Source: Chersky-806 sp038252255 (GTDB taxonomy: Bacteria; Actinomycetota; Acidimicrobiia; IMCC26256; JAENVU01). From it: a DNA stretch of 64,000 nucleotides. The stretch is from the NCBI GenBank assembly GCA_038252255.1, contig JBBSAM010000021.1:19864-83863 (forward strand), read 5' to 3'. The notes beneath the pieces were generated by a model. That model searched no databases, was not told where the DNA came from, and was given only the letters and a program-made list of their open reading frames with translations. A program made the position numbers and the translations under genes. Positions 41,901 through 49,920 of this stretch are shown here, in pieces; the stretch's first letter is position 1, and every line of letters begins with the position of its first letter.

Positions 41901-42917
41901 ATGAAGGTGGACGGGGGGCTGGTCAGCTCGACGCTCGGGGACATCCCGCGGCTGGCGAAGGAGCTGGAGGACGTCGGCTACGACGGCGCGTTCTCCGTCG
42001 AGACGTCGCACGACCCGTTCTTCCCGCTGCTGCTGGCCGCGGAGCACACCGAGCGGTTGGAGCTCGGCACCGGGATCGCGGTGGCGTTCGCCCGCAACCC
42101 GATGATCATGGCGAACATCGGCTACGACCTCCAGGCGTTCTCGAAGGGTCGTTGCATCCTCGGTCTCGGCAGCCAGATCAAGGCCCACATCGAGAAGCGC
42201 TTCTCGATGCCGTGGTCGCGGCCGGCGGCGCGCATGCGGGAGTTCATCCTTGCCATGCGCGCGATCTGGGCGTGCTGGAACGAGGACGTGAAGCTCGACT
42301 TCCAAGGCGAGTTCTACCGCCACACCCTCATGACGCCGTTCTTCAACCCGGGCCCGAACCCGTACGGCAACCCGCGCGTGTTTCTCGCGGCAGTGGGAGA
42401 GCGGATGACGGAGGTCGCCGGCGAGGTGGCGGACGGCATCCTGCTGCACGGCTTCACCACGGAGCGCTACGTGCGCGAGGTCACGATGCCCGCGCTCGAG
42501 CGCGGCTGGGCGAAGGCCGGAAAGTCGCGGTCGGACTTCGAGGTCACCGGCCCGATGTTCGTCGTGACCGGGCCGACCGAGGAGGCACTCGCGTCGGCGC
42601 GCGCCGGCACGAAGCAGCAGATCGCGTTCTACGGGTCGACGCCCGCGTATCGGGGCGTGCTGGAGCTGCACGGTTGGGGCGACCTGCAGGCGGAGCTGAA
42701 CCGGCTCTCGAAGCAGGGCGAGTGGGTCACGATGGGCGACCTCATCGAAGACGACGTCCTCGACACCTTTGCGATCACCGGGGAGCCGGAGGACATCCCG
42801 AAGCTGATGCTCGCCCGCTACGGCGACGTGCTCGACCGGATCTCGTTCTACGCGCCCTACCGGTCGGATCCGCAGCGGTGGACCCGCATCCTCGCCGGCT
42901 TCCACGCCGGCGCCTGA
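41901..42917 (+). CDS. LLM-class F420-dependent oxidoreductase (TIGR03617-like)
   Basis: A 338-residue bacterial-luciferase-like TIM barrel. The start MKVDGGLVSSTLGDIPRLAKELEDVGYDGAFSVETSHDPFFPL and the barrel strand LELGTGIAVAFARNPMIMANIGYDLQ fit a mycobacterial F420-dependent subgroup. The nonprolyl cis-peptide region and RCILGLGSQIKAHIEKRF carry the cofactor phosphate-binding loop. The substrate is unknown. It converges with an alpha/beta hydrolase across a palindromic element at 42929-42977. Confidence 0.9.
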   Translation: MKVDGGLVSSTLGDIPRLAKELEDVGYDGAFSVETSHDPFFPLLLAAEHTERLELGTGIAVAFARNPMIMANIGYDLQAFSKGRCILGLGSQIKAHIEKRFSMPWSRPAARMREFILAMRAIWACWNEDVKLDFQGEFYRHTLMTPFFNPGPNPYGNPRVFLAAVGERMTEVAGEVADGILLHGFTTERYVREVTMPALERGWAKAGKSRSDFEVTGPMFVVTGPTEEALASARAGTKQQIAFYGSTPAYRGVLELHGWGDLQAELNRLSKQGEWVTMGDLIEDDVLDTFAITGEPEDIPKLMLARYGDVLDRISFYAPYRSDPQRWTRILAGFHAGA

Positions 42918-42928
42918 CCGCCCCCAAC

Positions 42929-42977
42929 ATTTTGGCGTCGCCTGGGCCCCGCATAGGTGCCGAAACGACGCCAAAAT
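42929..42977. repeat. 49-bp palindromic intergenic element (12-bp perfect arms)
   Basis: ATTTTGGCGTCG (42929-42940) and CGACGCCAAAAT (42966-42977) are perfect reverse complements around a 25-nt core with a weak inner stem. It lies between convergent genes. The segment GTGCCGAAACG inside it also occurs, inverted, in the repeat at 20859-20913. Confidence 0.75.
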
Positions 42978-43001
42978 CGCCGTGGGGTGGTGAGGTCCGG
43001 G

Positions 43002-43877
43002 TCAGGTCGAGGTGGCGAGGGCGAACTGGAGCATCGACTCGGCGGCATGGTCCGGGTCCTCGAGCGGGCCGAAGTGGCCCCGGTGCTCCCATACCTCGAG
43101 CGTCGCCCGCGGGATCCGGGCGACGATCCGCGCGGCCATCTCCGGGCTGATCGACGCGCTCGTCTCGCCGCACCCGACGAGCACCGGGCAGCCGACCTCA
43201 CCGAGTTGCGGGTACAGCCCGAGACTCGCGCCCATCATGTACATCTGGGCCTCGTCCTCCGGCCGGGCCTTGAGCTCGACGGTGCCGTCCGGTCGATCGC
43301 GCAGGCCGTAGTCCACGTAGGCCGCGAGCGACGCAGGTGCGAGCGCGTCGAGCGGTGGCTTCGATTCGTACGACGCGAGCGCCGCTTCGCGCGACGGCCA
43401 CTGGTCGCGGCGACGGCGGGCGCCGGCCGAGAGCGGGTTGTCGGTCGCGGCGAGGATCGGTGCGTCCGCCGGGACGATGATCGGCTCGTACGTCCATACG
43501 CGGGGATAGATGCCGGGCTCGCGAACGGTGGCCCAGAGCAAGGCAGCACCGCCCTTGGAGTGTCCCGCCGCGATCAGCCGGCGCGACCCCGCCAGGTCGA
43601 GATGACGCGTCACCGCGAGCGCGTCGTCGGCGAACTCCTCCCAGCGGTAGGTGCCGCCCGGTGACGGGTCGCTGTCGCCGTGACCACGGAAGTCGAACGA
43701 CCAGACCCGCCGACCTGCCCGGACCAGCTTCGACGCGACCGGCGCCCAGACCCGGCCGTGGAATCCCGTCGGGTGGGCCAGCAGCACGGGATCGCCGTGG
43801 CCGCCCCAGTCGTGGATGACGAGGCCGACCCCGGAAGGCGTCTCGATGCGTTCGGAGATCGGGGCGGTCAGCGGCAC
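43002..43877 (-). CDS. Alpha/beta hydrolase
   Basis: A 291-residue alpha/beta hydrolase. The oxyanion region is LLAHPTGFHGRVWAP, the nucleophile elbow is GHSKGG (S107), and the C-terminal catalytic histidine lies in WEHRGHFGPLEDP. The cap region is short (TDNPLSAGARRRRDQWPSREAAL). No signal peptide. The type of ester or C-C bond cleaved is not inferable. It is divergent from an NTF2-like gene, with only 11 nt between starts. Confidence 0.88.
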   Translation of the reverse strand: MPLTAPISERIETPSGVGLVIHDWGGHGDPVLLAHPTGFHGRVWAPVASKLVRAGRRVWSFDFRGHGDSDPSPGGTYRWEEFADDALAVTRHLDLAGSRRLIAAGHSKGGAALLWATVREPGIYPRVWTYEPIIVPADAPILAATDNPLSAGARRRRDQWPSREAALASYESKPPLDALAPASLAAYVDYGLRDRPDGTVELKARPEDEAQMYMMGASLGLYPQLGEVGCPVLVGCGETSASISPEMAARIVARIPRATLEVWEHRGHFGPLEDPDHAAESMLQFALATST

Positions 43878-43888
43878 GGTGGGTCATC

Positions 43889-44335
43889 ATGGCATCCGTG
43901 CCCGGATCCCAAGGCGGTGTGGAAGCGGCGAACGCGGCCTACTACGCCGCGTTCGAAGCGCGTGACCTGGACCTGATGGCCGAGGTCTGGGAGCGGTCGG
44001 ACCGGGTCGCGGTGACGCATCCGGGATGGCCGACGCTTCACGGCTGGGCGCGGGTCGCGGGCTCCTGGGACGCGATCTTCGCCAACACGGCGTTCATCCA
44101 GTTCGTGCTCACCGACGAGGCAGTCCACGTGTCGGGCACGACGGCGTGGGTCACGTGCGACGAGAACATCCTGCAAGCCGGTGGTTCGCGGGAGGGTGGT
44201 GAAGACCTCGCCGAGCTTCAGGGCGGGCTCGTCGCCGCGACGAACGTCTTCGTCTTCGACGACGGCCGCTGGCGCATGGTGCTGCACCACGGCTCCCCGG
44301 TCGCGAGCGGGGAGCCCGAGACCGGAGCGGAGTAG
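43889..44335 (+). CDS. NTF2-like/SnoaL-type small protein
   Basis: A 148-residue protein with the cone-shaped NTF2-like fold: helix VEAANAAYYAAFEARDLDLMAEVWERSD, then strands VTHPGWPTLHGWARVAGSWDAIF, TTAWVTCDENILQ and AATNVFVFDDGRWRMVLHHGSP. This is close to the nuclear-transport-factor-2-like/ketosteroid-isomerase group annotated as DUF4440 or SnoaL-like. A catalytic or ligand-binding role is not inferable. It converges with the LLM gene, with a 2-nt gap. Confidence 0.85.
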   Translation: MASVPGSQGGVEAANAAYYAAFEARDLDLMAEVWERSDRVAVTHPGWPTLHGWARVAGSWDAIFANTAFIQFVLTDEAVHVSGTTAWVTCDENILQAGGSREGGEDLAELQGGLVAATNVFVFDDGRWRMVLHHGSPVASGEPETGAE

Positions 44336-44337
44336 CG

Positions 44338-45486
44338 CTAGGGGGCGCTGCGCTCGTTCGCGTGGTCCTCGATGGCCTTGGCGATCGCGTTCGCGGCGCG
44401 GCCGACGAACTCTCCGCCGCTTCCCGTCACCCAGTCGCACGACGACGCCGGTGCCTCGAGCTGACCCTTGTACTTCGGCATCACGTACTGGGCGAAGAGC
44501 TCGGCCGACCGGAGTGTGGCTGCCGGCGTCGCCCAGTCGTGGCCGAAGAAGAGGAACGCGCCGAACCCTCCGTTGCTCGCCTCGATCAGCTCGTCGATCT
44601 TGGCGATGGCGTCCTCGGGCGTCCCGATTACGGCGAATCCCTGGGTCTTGTTGTTCTCGATGATCTCCTTGGCGTTCTCACCCTGGACCGGGCCGGCGGG
44701 AAGGACGTGGGTGAAGTACTTCGAGAACTGCTCGATGCCGTACTCCACTTCCTTCTCGGCCTGCGCACGCGTCTCTGCGAGGTGCATCGGTCCGACCAGG
44801 CGCCACTTCGAACGGTCCGCGATATGACCGTGCTCGAGCGCGATCTCCTCCCAGAGCGCCCAGTGGTGACCGAGCAGGTCCATGCCCTGTTTCGCGGTCG
44901 CCGCGACCGACAACATGCCGATCCCGTGCTTGCCTGCGGCGCGCGCGCCGGTGGGGGAGAACGATGCCGCAACCGCAATGTCGAAGCAGGGATCGCTGTA
45001 TGGCCGTAGCTGCAGGCGCGCATCGCGCAGGATGAACCCGTCGGTCTCCATGCTCACCGTCTCGCCGCGCAGCAGCGCCATGATCGCGTCGAGCGACTCC
45101 TCCATGCGCGGCCGCTGCGCGTCGGCGGGGATGCCGAGCATGTGCGCGTCGGAGGTGAGCTGGCCGGGGCCGACGCCGAGCATCGTGCGGCCACGGGTGA
45201 GGTGGTCGAGGAGCACCATCCGGTCGGCGAGCAGCAGCGGGTGGTGATACGGGAGCGAGCTCACGCCGGTGCCGAGCTTGATGTGCTTGGTCCGCTCGGC
45301 CGCGATCCCGATGAAGACCTCGGGCGAGGCGATGATCTCGTAGCCCGCCGAGTGGTGCTCGCCGACCCAGGCCTCGTCGTAGCCCAGGCGGTCCAGGTGC
45401 TGGATCAGGTCGAGGTCGCGCTCGAGCGCCAGCGTGGGGTTCTGACCGACGGGGTGGAACGGGGCCATGAAGATTCCGAAGTCCAT
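44338..45486 (-). CDS. LLM-class flavin-dependent oxidoreductase (limonene monooxygenase-like)
   Basis: A 382-residue luciferase-family enzyme. The start MDFGIFMAPFHPVGQNPTLA, the motif GYDEAWVGEHHSAGYEIIASP, and RTKHIKLGTGVSSLPYHHPL match flavin-dependent monooxygenases annotated as limonene 1,2-monooxygenase or alkanal-type. GRTMLGVGPGQLTSDAHMLGI is the phosphate-binding part. FMNH2 would be supplied by a separate reductase. A palindromic operator TCTTGACC-N4-GGTCAAGA lies 17 nt upstream of its start. Confidence 0.9.
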   Translation of the reverse strand: MDFGIFMAPFHPVGQNPTLALERDLDLIQHLDRLGYDEAWVGEHHSAGYEIIASPEVFIGIAAERTKHIKLGTGVSSLPYHHPLLLADRMVLLDHLTRGRTMLGVGPGQLTSDAHMLGIPADAQRPRMEESLDAIMALLRGETVSMETDGFILRDARLQLRPYSDPCFDIAVAASFSPTGARAAGKHGIGMLSVAATAKQGMDLLGHHWALWEEIALEHGHIADRSKWRLVGPMHLAETRAQAEKEVEYGIEQFSKYFTHVLPAGPVQGENAKEIIENNKTQGFAVIGTPEDAIAKIDELIEASNGGFGAFLFFGHDWATPAATLRSAELFAQYVMPKYKGQLEAPASSCDWVTGSGGEFVGRAANAIAKAIEDHANERSAP

Positions 45487-45503
45487 GGCGCCATTCGACC
45501 CGT

Positions 45504-45523
45504 TCTTGACCGGACGGTCAAGA
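45504..45523. promoter_or_regulatory. Palindromic operator, TTGACCG-N2-CGGTCAA type (site 1)
   Basis: TCTTGACC (45504-45511), spacer GGAC, GGTCAAGA (45516-45523): a perfect 8-bp dyad just upstream of the LLM start at 45486 and overlapping the stop of the histidine kinase. The core matches site 2 at 57819-57842 except for one spacer base. Confidence 0.75.
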
Positions 45524-46885
45524 CGAGGACGACGGGCTCGACGGCGCGGCCGCCGGCAGCTCGAACCCTACGGCTGCCCCGCCCTCGTCGCGGTTCCGCG
45601 CCCACACCGTCCCGTCGTGGCGCTCGATGATCTGCTTGACGATCGCGAGGCCGAGACCCGACCCGGGCTCGGTGCGCGCGGTGGCCGAGCGATAGAAGCG
45701 GTCGAACACGTACGGCTGGTCCTCGGGTGCGATCCCCGGCCCGTCGTCGCGCACTTCCACTCGGCGCTCTGTGATGACGATCTCGATCGGGCCCCGGCTG
45801 TACTTCGCCGCGTTGTCGACCAGGTTCGCGAGTGCGCGCTCCGCCATGTGCGGGCGCACGAGCACGGTTGCGGCGCTTCCGTCGTCGACGACCGTGATCT
45901 CGCGCCCGGTCCGGCGCCGGGCGCGCTCGGCGATGTCGGCGGAGAGCTCGCGCAGGCCGACGGGCTCGGGTGTCTCGTCGTCGCCACGATCGGTCGCGAG
46001 CTCGACGAGCTCGGAGACGAGGTCGGTCAGCTCGTTCACCTCGAGTCGGATCCCTTGCACGGCCCGCTCTCGCTGCTCGGCATCGAGCTGCCCGGAGCGG
46101 TCGAGGAGCTCGGCGTTCGTGCGCAGGCTCGTCAGTGGTGTGCGCAGCTCGTGGCTCGCGTCGGTGACGAGCTGCTGCTGCTGGCGCTTCGACACCGCGA
46201 GCGCGTCGACCATTGTGGAGAAGCTCGCAGCCAGGCTGCCGACCTCGCCACCGCCCGTCGCCGGTACCGGTGCTTCGAGGTCCTGCGTACGGGCGATGCG
46301 CTCGGCAGCGTCTCGAAGATGCTCGATCGGTCGCACCAGGCGCCGGGCGAACGCCCAGCCGAGCAGGGCCGCGGCGGCGATCCCCGCGAGGCTCAGCAGG
46401 AACAGGCGGAGGCGGAGTGACGCGAGCACCGATTCGGTCTCCGCGAGCGACCGAGCTGACTGCAGCGCGCCGCCGGAGCGCCACGGGACGGTGAGCAGGC
46501 GGTAGTGCGTGCCGTTCACGGTGACCGTCCGCAGCCGCGGCGTGCCGCCCTCACGGGCGATCGCGCGATCGGCGGCATTGACCGGGAGGTCCACCGCGCC
46601 TTCGATGCACACGTCGACGGTTCCGTCAGCGGCGATGACCTGAGCCGCGGCGGCCGGCTGCACCGCGCCCGGCGGCGGGCACAGCGCCCGCACGGGAATA
46701 CGGTTCCCGAGATCGCCCGGGCCGAACCGCGGGTTGGAGAACGACGCCGCGCGTCCGAGCAGCGACTCGTCGATGCTGTTGACCAACTGGTGCGACACGG
46801 TGAGGTACGCGCCGGTCGCGCCGGTCGCGCAGAACAACGCCGCGATCAGCGCGAGGCCAAGCGCGATTCGCCACCGCAGGCTCAT
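45518..46885 (-). CDS. Sensor histidine kinase (two-component)
   Basis: A 455-residue membrane kinase. Two membrane helices flank an extracytoplasmic sensor (about 30-160). A HAMP domain (RRLVRPIEHLRDAAERIA) precedes the DHp with SHELRTPLTSLR (H245), and the HATPase domain carries N (LVDNAAKYS), G1 (VRDDGPGIA), F (YVFDRFYRS) and G2 (GSGLGLAIVKQI). The set is complete, so the kinase should be active. It starts 10 nt after the response regulator and is in an operon with it. Resembles the MprB class that senses envelope stress; the actual signal is unknown. Confidence 0.92.
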   Translation of the reverse strand: MSLRWRIALGLALIAALFCATGATGAYLTVSHQLVNSIDESLLGRAASFSNPRFGPGDLGNRIPVRALCPPPGAVQPAAAAQVIAADGTVDVCIEGAVDLPVNAADRAIAREGGTPRLRTVTVNGTHYRLLTVPWRSGGALQSARSLAETESVLASLRLRLFLLSLAGIAAAALLGWAFARRLVRPIEHLRDAAERIARTQDLEAPVPATGGGEVGSLAASFSTMVDALAVSKRQQQQLVTDASHELRTPLTSLRTNAELLDRSGQLDAEQRERAVQGIRLEVNELTDLVSELVELATDRGDDETPEPVGLRELSADIAERARRRTGREITVVDDGSAATVLVRPHMAERALANLVDNAAKYSRGPIEIVITERRVEVRDDGPGIAPEDQPYVFDRFYRSATARTEPGSGLGLAIVKQIIERHDGTVWARNRDEGGAAVGFELPAAAPSSPSSSS

Positions 46886-46895
46886 CGTGGCCCGT

Positions 46896-47591
46896 TCATG
46901 GCTCGCGTACGACGTACCCCACCCCGCGGACCGTGTGCAGCAGGCGCGATTCGCCGTTGCCTTCGGTCTTGCGGCGCAGGTACCCGATGTAGACGTCGAG
47001 AGACCGGGAGCTGGTCTCGAAGTCGAAGCCCCAGATCCGGTCGTAGATCGTGTCGCGGGAGAGCACGATCCCGGCGTTGAGCATCAGGAGCTCGAGCAGG
47101 TCGAACTCCGTCTTGGTCAGGTCGAGTTGGGTGTCGGCGCGCTGAGCGGTACGGCGCTGCGGGTCCAGGACGAGGTCCGCGACGCGCAGCAGCTCCTCGG
47201 TCTCCGAGAGGCTGGTACGCCGGAGCAGGGCCCTCAGCCGGGCGAGCAGCTCGTCGAGCGAGAACGGCTTCGCGAGGTAGTCGTCGGCTCCGGCATCGAG
47301 ACCCGACACGCGGTCCGAGACCTCGTGGCGTGCGGTCAGCATGAGGATCGGTGTGCGACACCCACCGGCGCGCAGGCGGCGGCACACCGTGAGGCCGTCG
47401 AGCACCGGCATCATGATGTCGAGGACGATCACGTCGGGTTCACGCGCGGCGAACGCCTCCAGCGCCTCCGCCCCGTTGGTCACGGCCTGGACGTCGTAGC
47501 CCTCGACCTGCAGCGCGAGCACCAACGACTCGCGCACGCTGCGGTCGTCCTCGGCGACGAGGACCTGCGAGCTCGACTCGTTCGCGGCCAT
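46896..47591 (-). CDS. OmpR/PhoB-family response regulator
   Basis: A 231-residue regulator. The receiver has the acidic pocket EDD (14-16), phospho-acceptor D58 (VIVLDIMMP), T86 (LMLTARHE) and K108 (YLAKPFSLDEL). The C-terminal winged helix has LTKTEFDLLELLMLNAGIVLSRDTI and SLDVYIGYLRRKTE. MAANESSSQVL at 47591 is taken as the start because TATCGT (minus strand, 47599-47604) precedes it by 7 nt. It is co-transcribed with the kinase, and the divergent intergenic dyad at 47614-47665 may be its own binding site. Confidence 0.93.
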   Translation of the reverse strand: MAANESSSQVLVAEDDRSVRESLVLALQVEGYDVQAVTNGAEALEAFAAREPDVIVLDIMMPVLDGLTVCRRLRAGGCRTPILMLTARHEVSDRVSGLDAGADDYLAKPFSLDELLARLRALLRRTSLSETEELLRVADLVLDPQRRTAQRADTQLDLTKTEFDLLELLMLNAGIVLSRDTIYDRIWGFDFETSSRSLDVYIGYLRRKTEGNGESRLLHTVRGVGYVVREP

Positions 47592-47613
47592 GCCGCCAAC
47601 GATACGGGGCATA

Positions 47614-47665
47614 CGCGAGAGCGGCGTAAGACCTACGGGCCCAGGTTTCTTACGTGCCTCTCGCG
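47614..47665. promoter_or_regulatory. 52-bp imperfect dyad in a divergent promoter
   Basis: CGCGAGAG (47614-47621) and CTCTCGCG (47658-47665) are perfect complements, and inside them GTAAGA (47626-47631) and TCTTAC (47648-47653) also pair perfectly. It lies between the response regulator and the Ser/Thr-rich gene, whose starts are 150 bp apart, so it is likely regulatory rather than a terminator. Confidence 0.6.
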
Positions 47666-47740
47666 AACCTCGGCGGGCCCGCTTACGTCGAAGCCCGACG
47701 ATGGTCTGGTCCTGCTCGCCGCCGAGCCGAGGAGTGCGCC

Positions 47741-48088
47741 ATGCCCGAGCCGCCGCCTCGGAGGAAGCGGGCTCATCCCGCGGCGAGAGCCCGCAAGATC
47801 GCCGCCGCCGGGAGTGTCGCCGCGCTGCTCGGCCTGGGCGGGGCGATGGCCCTCACGACCGCGCCCACGACGGCGACCGCGACGGACAACAGCTCCGACT
47901 CGACGAGCACCGGGACCGACACGAGTGTCGACGTGTCGTCGAGCTCGGGCAACTGGTCGGCCACCGCGGCCACGACGACCGACAACCGCGTCGCGACCTC
48001 GTCCGCGGTCGACTCCCGGCTGGCGACGTCGCCCGCGACGAGCAGCGCGACGACCACGACCGCGGATGCGTCCAGCCATGCCAGCTAA
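47741..48088 (+). CDS. Exported Ser/Thr-rich low-complexity protein
   Basis: A 115-residue protein. An arginine-rich N-terminus and a hydrophobic segment (IAAAGSVAALLGLGGAMAL) make a signal or anchor. The remaining 75 residues are mostly Ser, Thr, Ala, Asp with no cysteines and no obvious fold. Its stop overlaps the ApbE start, so the two genes are probably translationally coupled. This suggests that it is a substrate for flavinylation, but a canonical FMN acceptor motif (D-x-x-[ST]-G-A-[ST]) is not seen. GAGGAG lies 7 nt before the ATG. Confidence 0.7.
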   Translation: MPEPPPRRKRAHPAARARKIAAAGSVAALLGLGGAMALTTAPTTATATDNSSDSTSTGTDTSVDVSSSSGNWSATAATTTDNRVATSSAVDSRLATSPATSSATTTTADASSHAS

Positions 48089-49013
48089 GGCGTCGTTCGC
48101 CGTCATGGGAGCGACCGTCGACGTGACGATCGTCGGCCGTGACCGCGCGCTGCTCGAGTGTGCCCGGGGCCGGCTGGCCGACCTGGAGCGACGCTGGAGC
48201 CGGTTCATCCCGTCCAGCGAGGTCAGCCGGCTGAACCGGGCCGGTGGCATCCCCACCCGGGTGTCGCACGAGACCCGCCGGCTGGTGCGGCGCGCCCTCG
48301 ATGGCTACGCGACGACCGACGGGCGCTTCGATCCCACCTTGCTGGGCGCCATCCTGCGCGCGGGATACGTCGACAGCTTCGAACGACTCGGGCGCCCGAG
48401 ACCGCTCGCTTCGATGCTGCTCACCGGGGCCGACCGGATCGAGGTCGACGAGGTCGCCGGCACGGTGCGCATCCCCGCCGGGGTCGGGTTCGATCCCGGT
48501 GGCATCGGGAAGGGACTGGCCGCGGACATCGTCGCGGAAGAGCTCATGGGGCTCGGTGCGACCGGGGTCTGCGTGAACGTCGGTGGCGACCTCCGCGTGA
48601 TGGGAGCGCCCCCGGACGGTGAGGCGTGGCGCATCACGATCGACTCTCCTTGGGACGACGATGCGCCCGTCGCCCGGCTCCGGCTGCTCGAAGGCGCGGT
48701 GGCGACGAGCTCGCGGTTGCGGCGGCGCTGGGTGCAAGCGGACAGCTCCGAGCACCATCACCTGATCGATCCGGCGACCGACACGAGTGCTCATTCGCCG
48801 GTGCTCGCCGCGACTGCCGTCGCTGCCGAGGGTTGGCAGGCCGAGGTGCTCGCGAAAGCGGCGTTCCTCGACGCGGGCCCCGGCCTCGACCTGGTCGAGC
48901 GGCTCGGCGCGGCCGCGCTGGTGATGGTGCCCGACGGGTTGCTCACGACCTCGACGTGGGCCGAGCTCACCGACGGTGCCGGAGCTGCCGTCTCGCGCCA
49001 GCGCCTTCTGTGA
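48078..49013 (+). CDS. apbE: FAD:protein FMN transferase (ApbE)
   Basis: A 311-residue ApbE. The core FDPGGIGKGLAADIVAE near residue 140, the N-terminal FAVMGATVDVTIVG and GVCVNVGGDLRVMG are the family's FAD/Mg2+ motifs. HHHLIDPATDTSAHS is the region before the second metal ligand. It transfers FMN to a threonine or serine of a target protein. There is no lipoprotein signal peptide at the start, which is unusual if it acts outside the membrane; an in-frame ATG at 48066 is the alternative start. It overlaps the preceding Ser/Thr-rich gene by 11 nt. No FMN-binding reductase is nearby. Confidence 0.88.
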   Translation: MPAKASFAVMGATVDVTIVGRDRALLECARGRLADLERRWSRFIPSSEVSRLNRAGGIPTRVSHETRRLVRRALDGYATTDGRFDPTLLGAILRAGYVDSFERLGRPRPLASMLLTGADRIEVDEVAGTVRIPAGVGFDPGGIGKGLAADIVAEELMGLGATGVCVNVGGDLRVMGAPPDGEAWRITIDSPWDDDAPVARLRLLEGAVATSSRLRRRWVQADSSEHHHLIDPATDTSAHSPVLAATAVAAEGWQAEVLAKAAFLDAGPGLDLVERLGAAALVMVPDGLLTTSTWAELTDGAGAAVSRQRLL

Positions 49014-49113
49014 CGGGGCGGGATCGTGCATACGCCGGTGAAGCAGGATTCGCAGCCACTCGCGCTGTACCCCACCGCACCGCCGGCCAACGCCGCGCTC
49101 TCGGAGTTGAGGC

Positions 49114-49842
49114 TCAGGGAAGCTGCGTGTCGACCCAGCGCTGGAGCGCGGGCCCACTCTCGAACGAGGAGATGAGCGCGTAGCGCGGAGCGTCACCGTT
49201 GTGCACGACGACGTGCCAGAGCCGTTGCGTGTCGACGACGAACTGCGCACCCCGGTGCAGGGGCACGCGCACTTCGGTCGCGGGGTCCGGGAGGCCGTCG
49301 GCGCCCGACTCCATCAGCAGCATGTAGCTGTCGGGGTTGTCGGTGAGCTCGAGCCAGGACCGCACGACCCAACCCTGATCATCGGGATTGAAGCGGTTGT
49401 TGTCGTCGCGATGGAAGCTCCGAAACGCGGTGTCGTGATCCTGGGGCTCGAGCTTGATCGTGCGGACACGCCCGAAATTCGCGCCGATCCGCTCGACGTA
49501 CTCGCGGATCGTCGGGCACTTGGCCGCGTTGCTCGTGAAGGTCGCTCCCTTGTCCGGTCGCTCGTCGCCCTGGTTCCAGAAGCCGCGGCAGTCGAGCTCT
49601 CCGTCCGCCGTCGCGATCGGCGCGAAGTTCGTGTCGCCGCCGCTCTTCCAGTCCATGTACTCGAGGTCGAGGTACTCGTGCTCGGGCACCACGTAGCCGA
49701 GGTCACGCAGCTGCACGAAGCCGTGGGGCACCAGCACGTCGAGACGGGGATGCGGGGTCTCGCTCGGGATCTCGACCGACCAGTGCTCCTGGTTGGGCCA
49801 GAACGCGGGTGAAGGGGAACCGACCGGGGAAGAAGTCGTCAT
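49114..49842 (-). CDS. Putative 2-oxoglutarate/Fe(II) oxygenase, Asp/Asn beta-hydroxylase-like
   Basis: A 242-residue cytosolic protein. The C-terminal half has the pattern of aspartyl/asparaginyl beta-hydroxylases: H144-R-D146 (metal HxD), H210 (RLWHVV, distal His) and R220 (APRYALISSF, 2-oxoglutarate anchor). The N-terminal half is unlike family members I know. A conserved function is not assignable; hydroxylation of a peptide or amino acid is possible. TACACT (minus strand, 49849-49854) precedes the ATG by 6 nt and supports this start. The oxygenase call is motif-based inference. Confidence 0.6.
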   Translation of the reverse strand: MTTSSPVGSPSPAFWPNQEHWSVEIPSETPHPRLDVLVPHGFVQLRDLGYVVPEHEYLDLEYMDWKSGGDTNFAPIATADGELDCRGFWNQGDERPDKGATFTSNAAKCPTIREYVERIGANFGRVRTIKLEPQDHDTAFRSFHRDDNNRFNPDDQGWVVRSWLELTDNPDSYMLLMESGADGLPDPATEVRVPLHRGAQFVVDTQRLWHVVVHNGDAPRYALISSFESGPALQRWVDTQLP

Positions 49843-49908
49843 GCGGCCAGTGTAGGGACGGGTGCACCCTTGGTTGCGGGTTCGGAGCAACCGGCACCGG
49901 GCGTCTCC

Positions 49909-49914
49909 TAGGTT
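49909..49914 (+). promoter_or_regulatory. Putative leaderless -10 element of the LLM pseudogene
   Basis: TAGGTT, 6 nt before the GTG at 49921; it supports that GTG as the original start. Confidence 0.4.
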
Positions 49915-49920
49915 GTCGGC

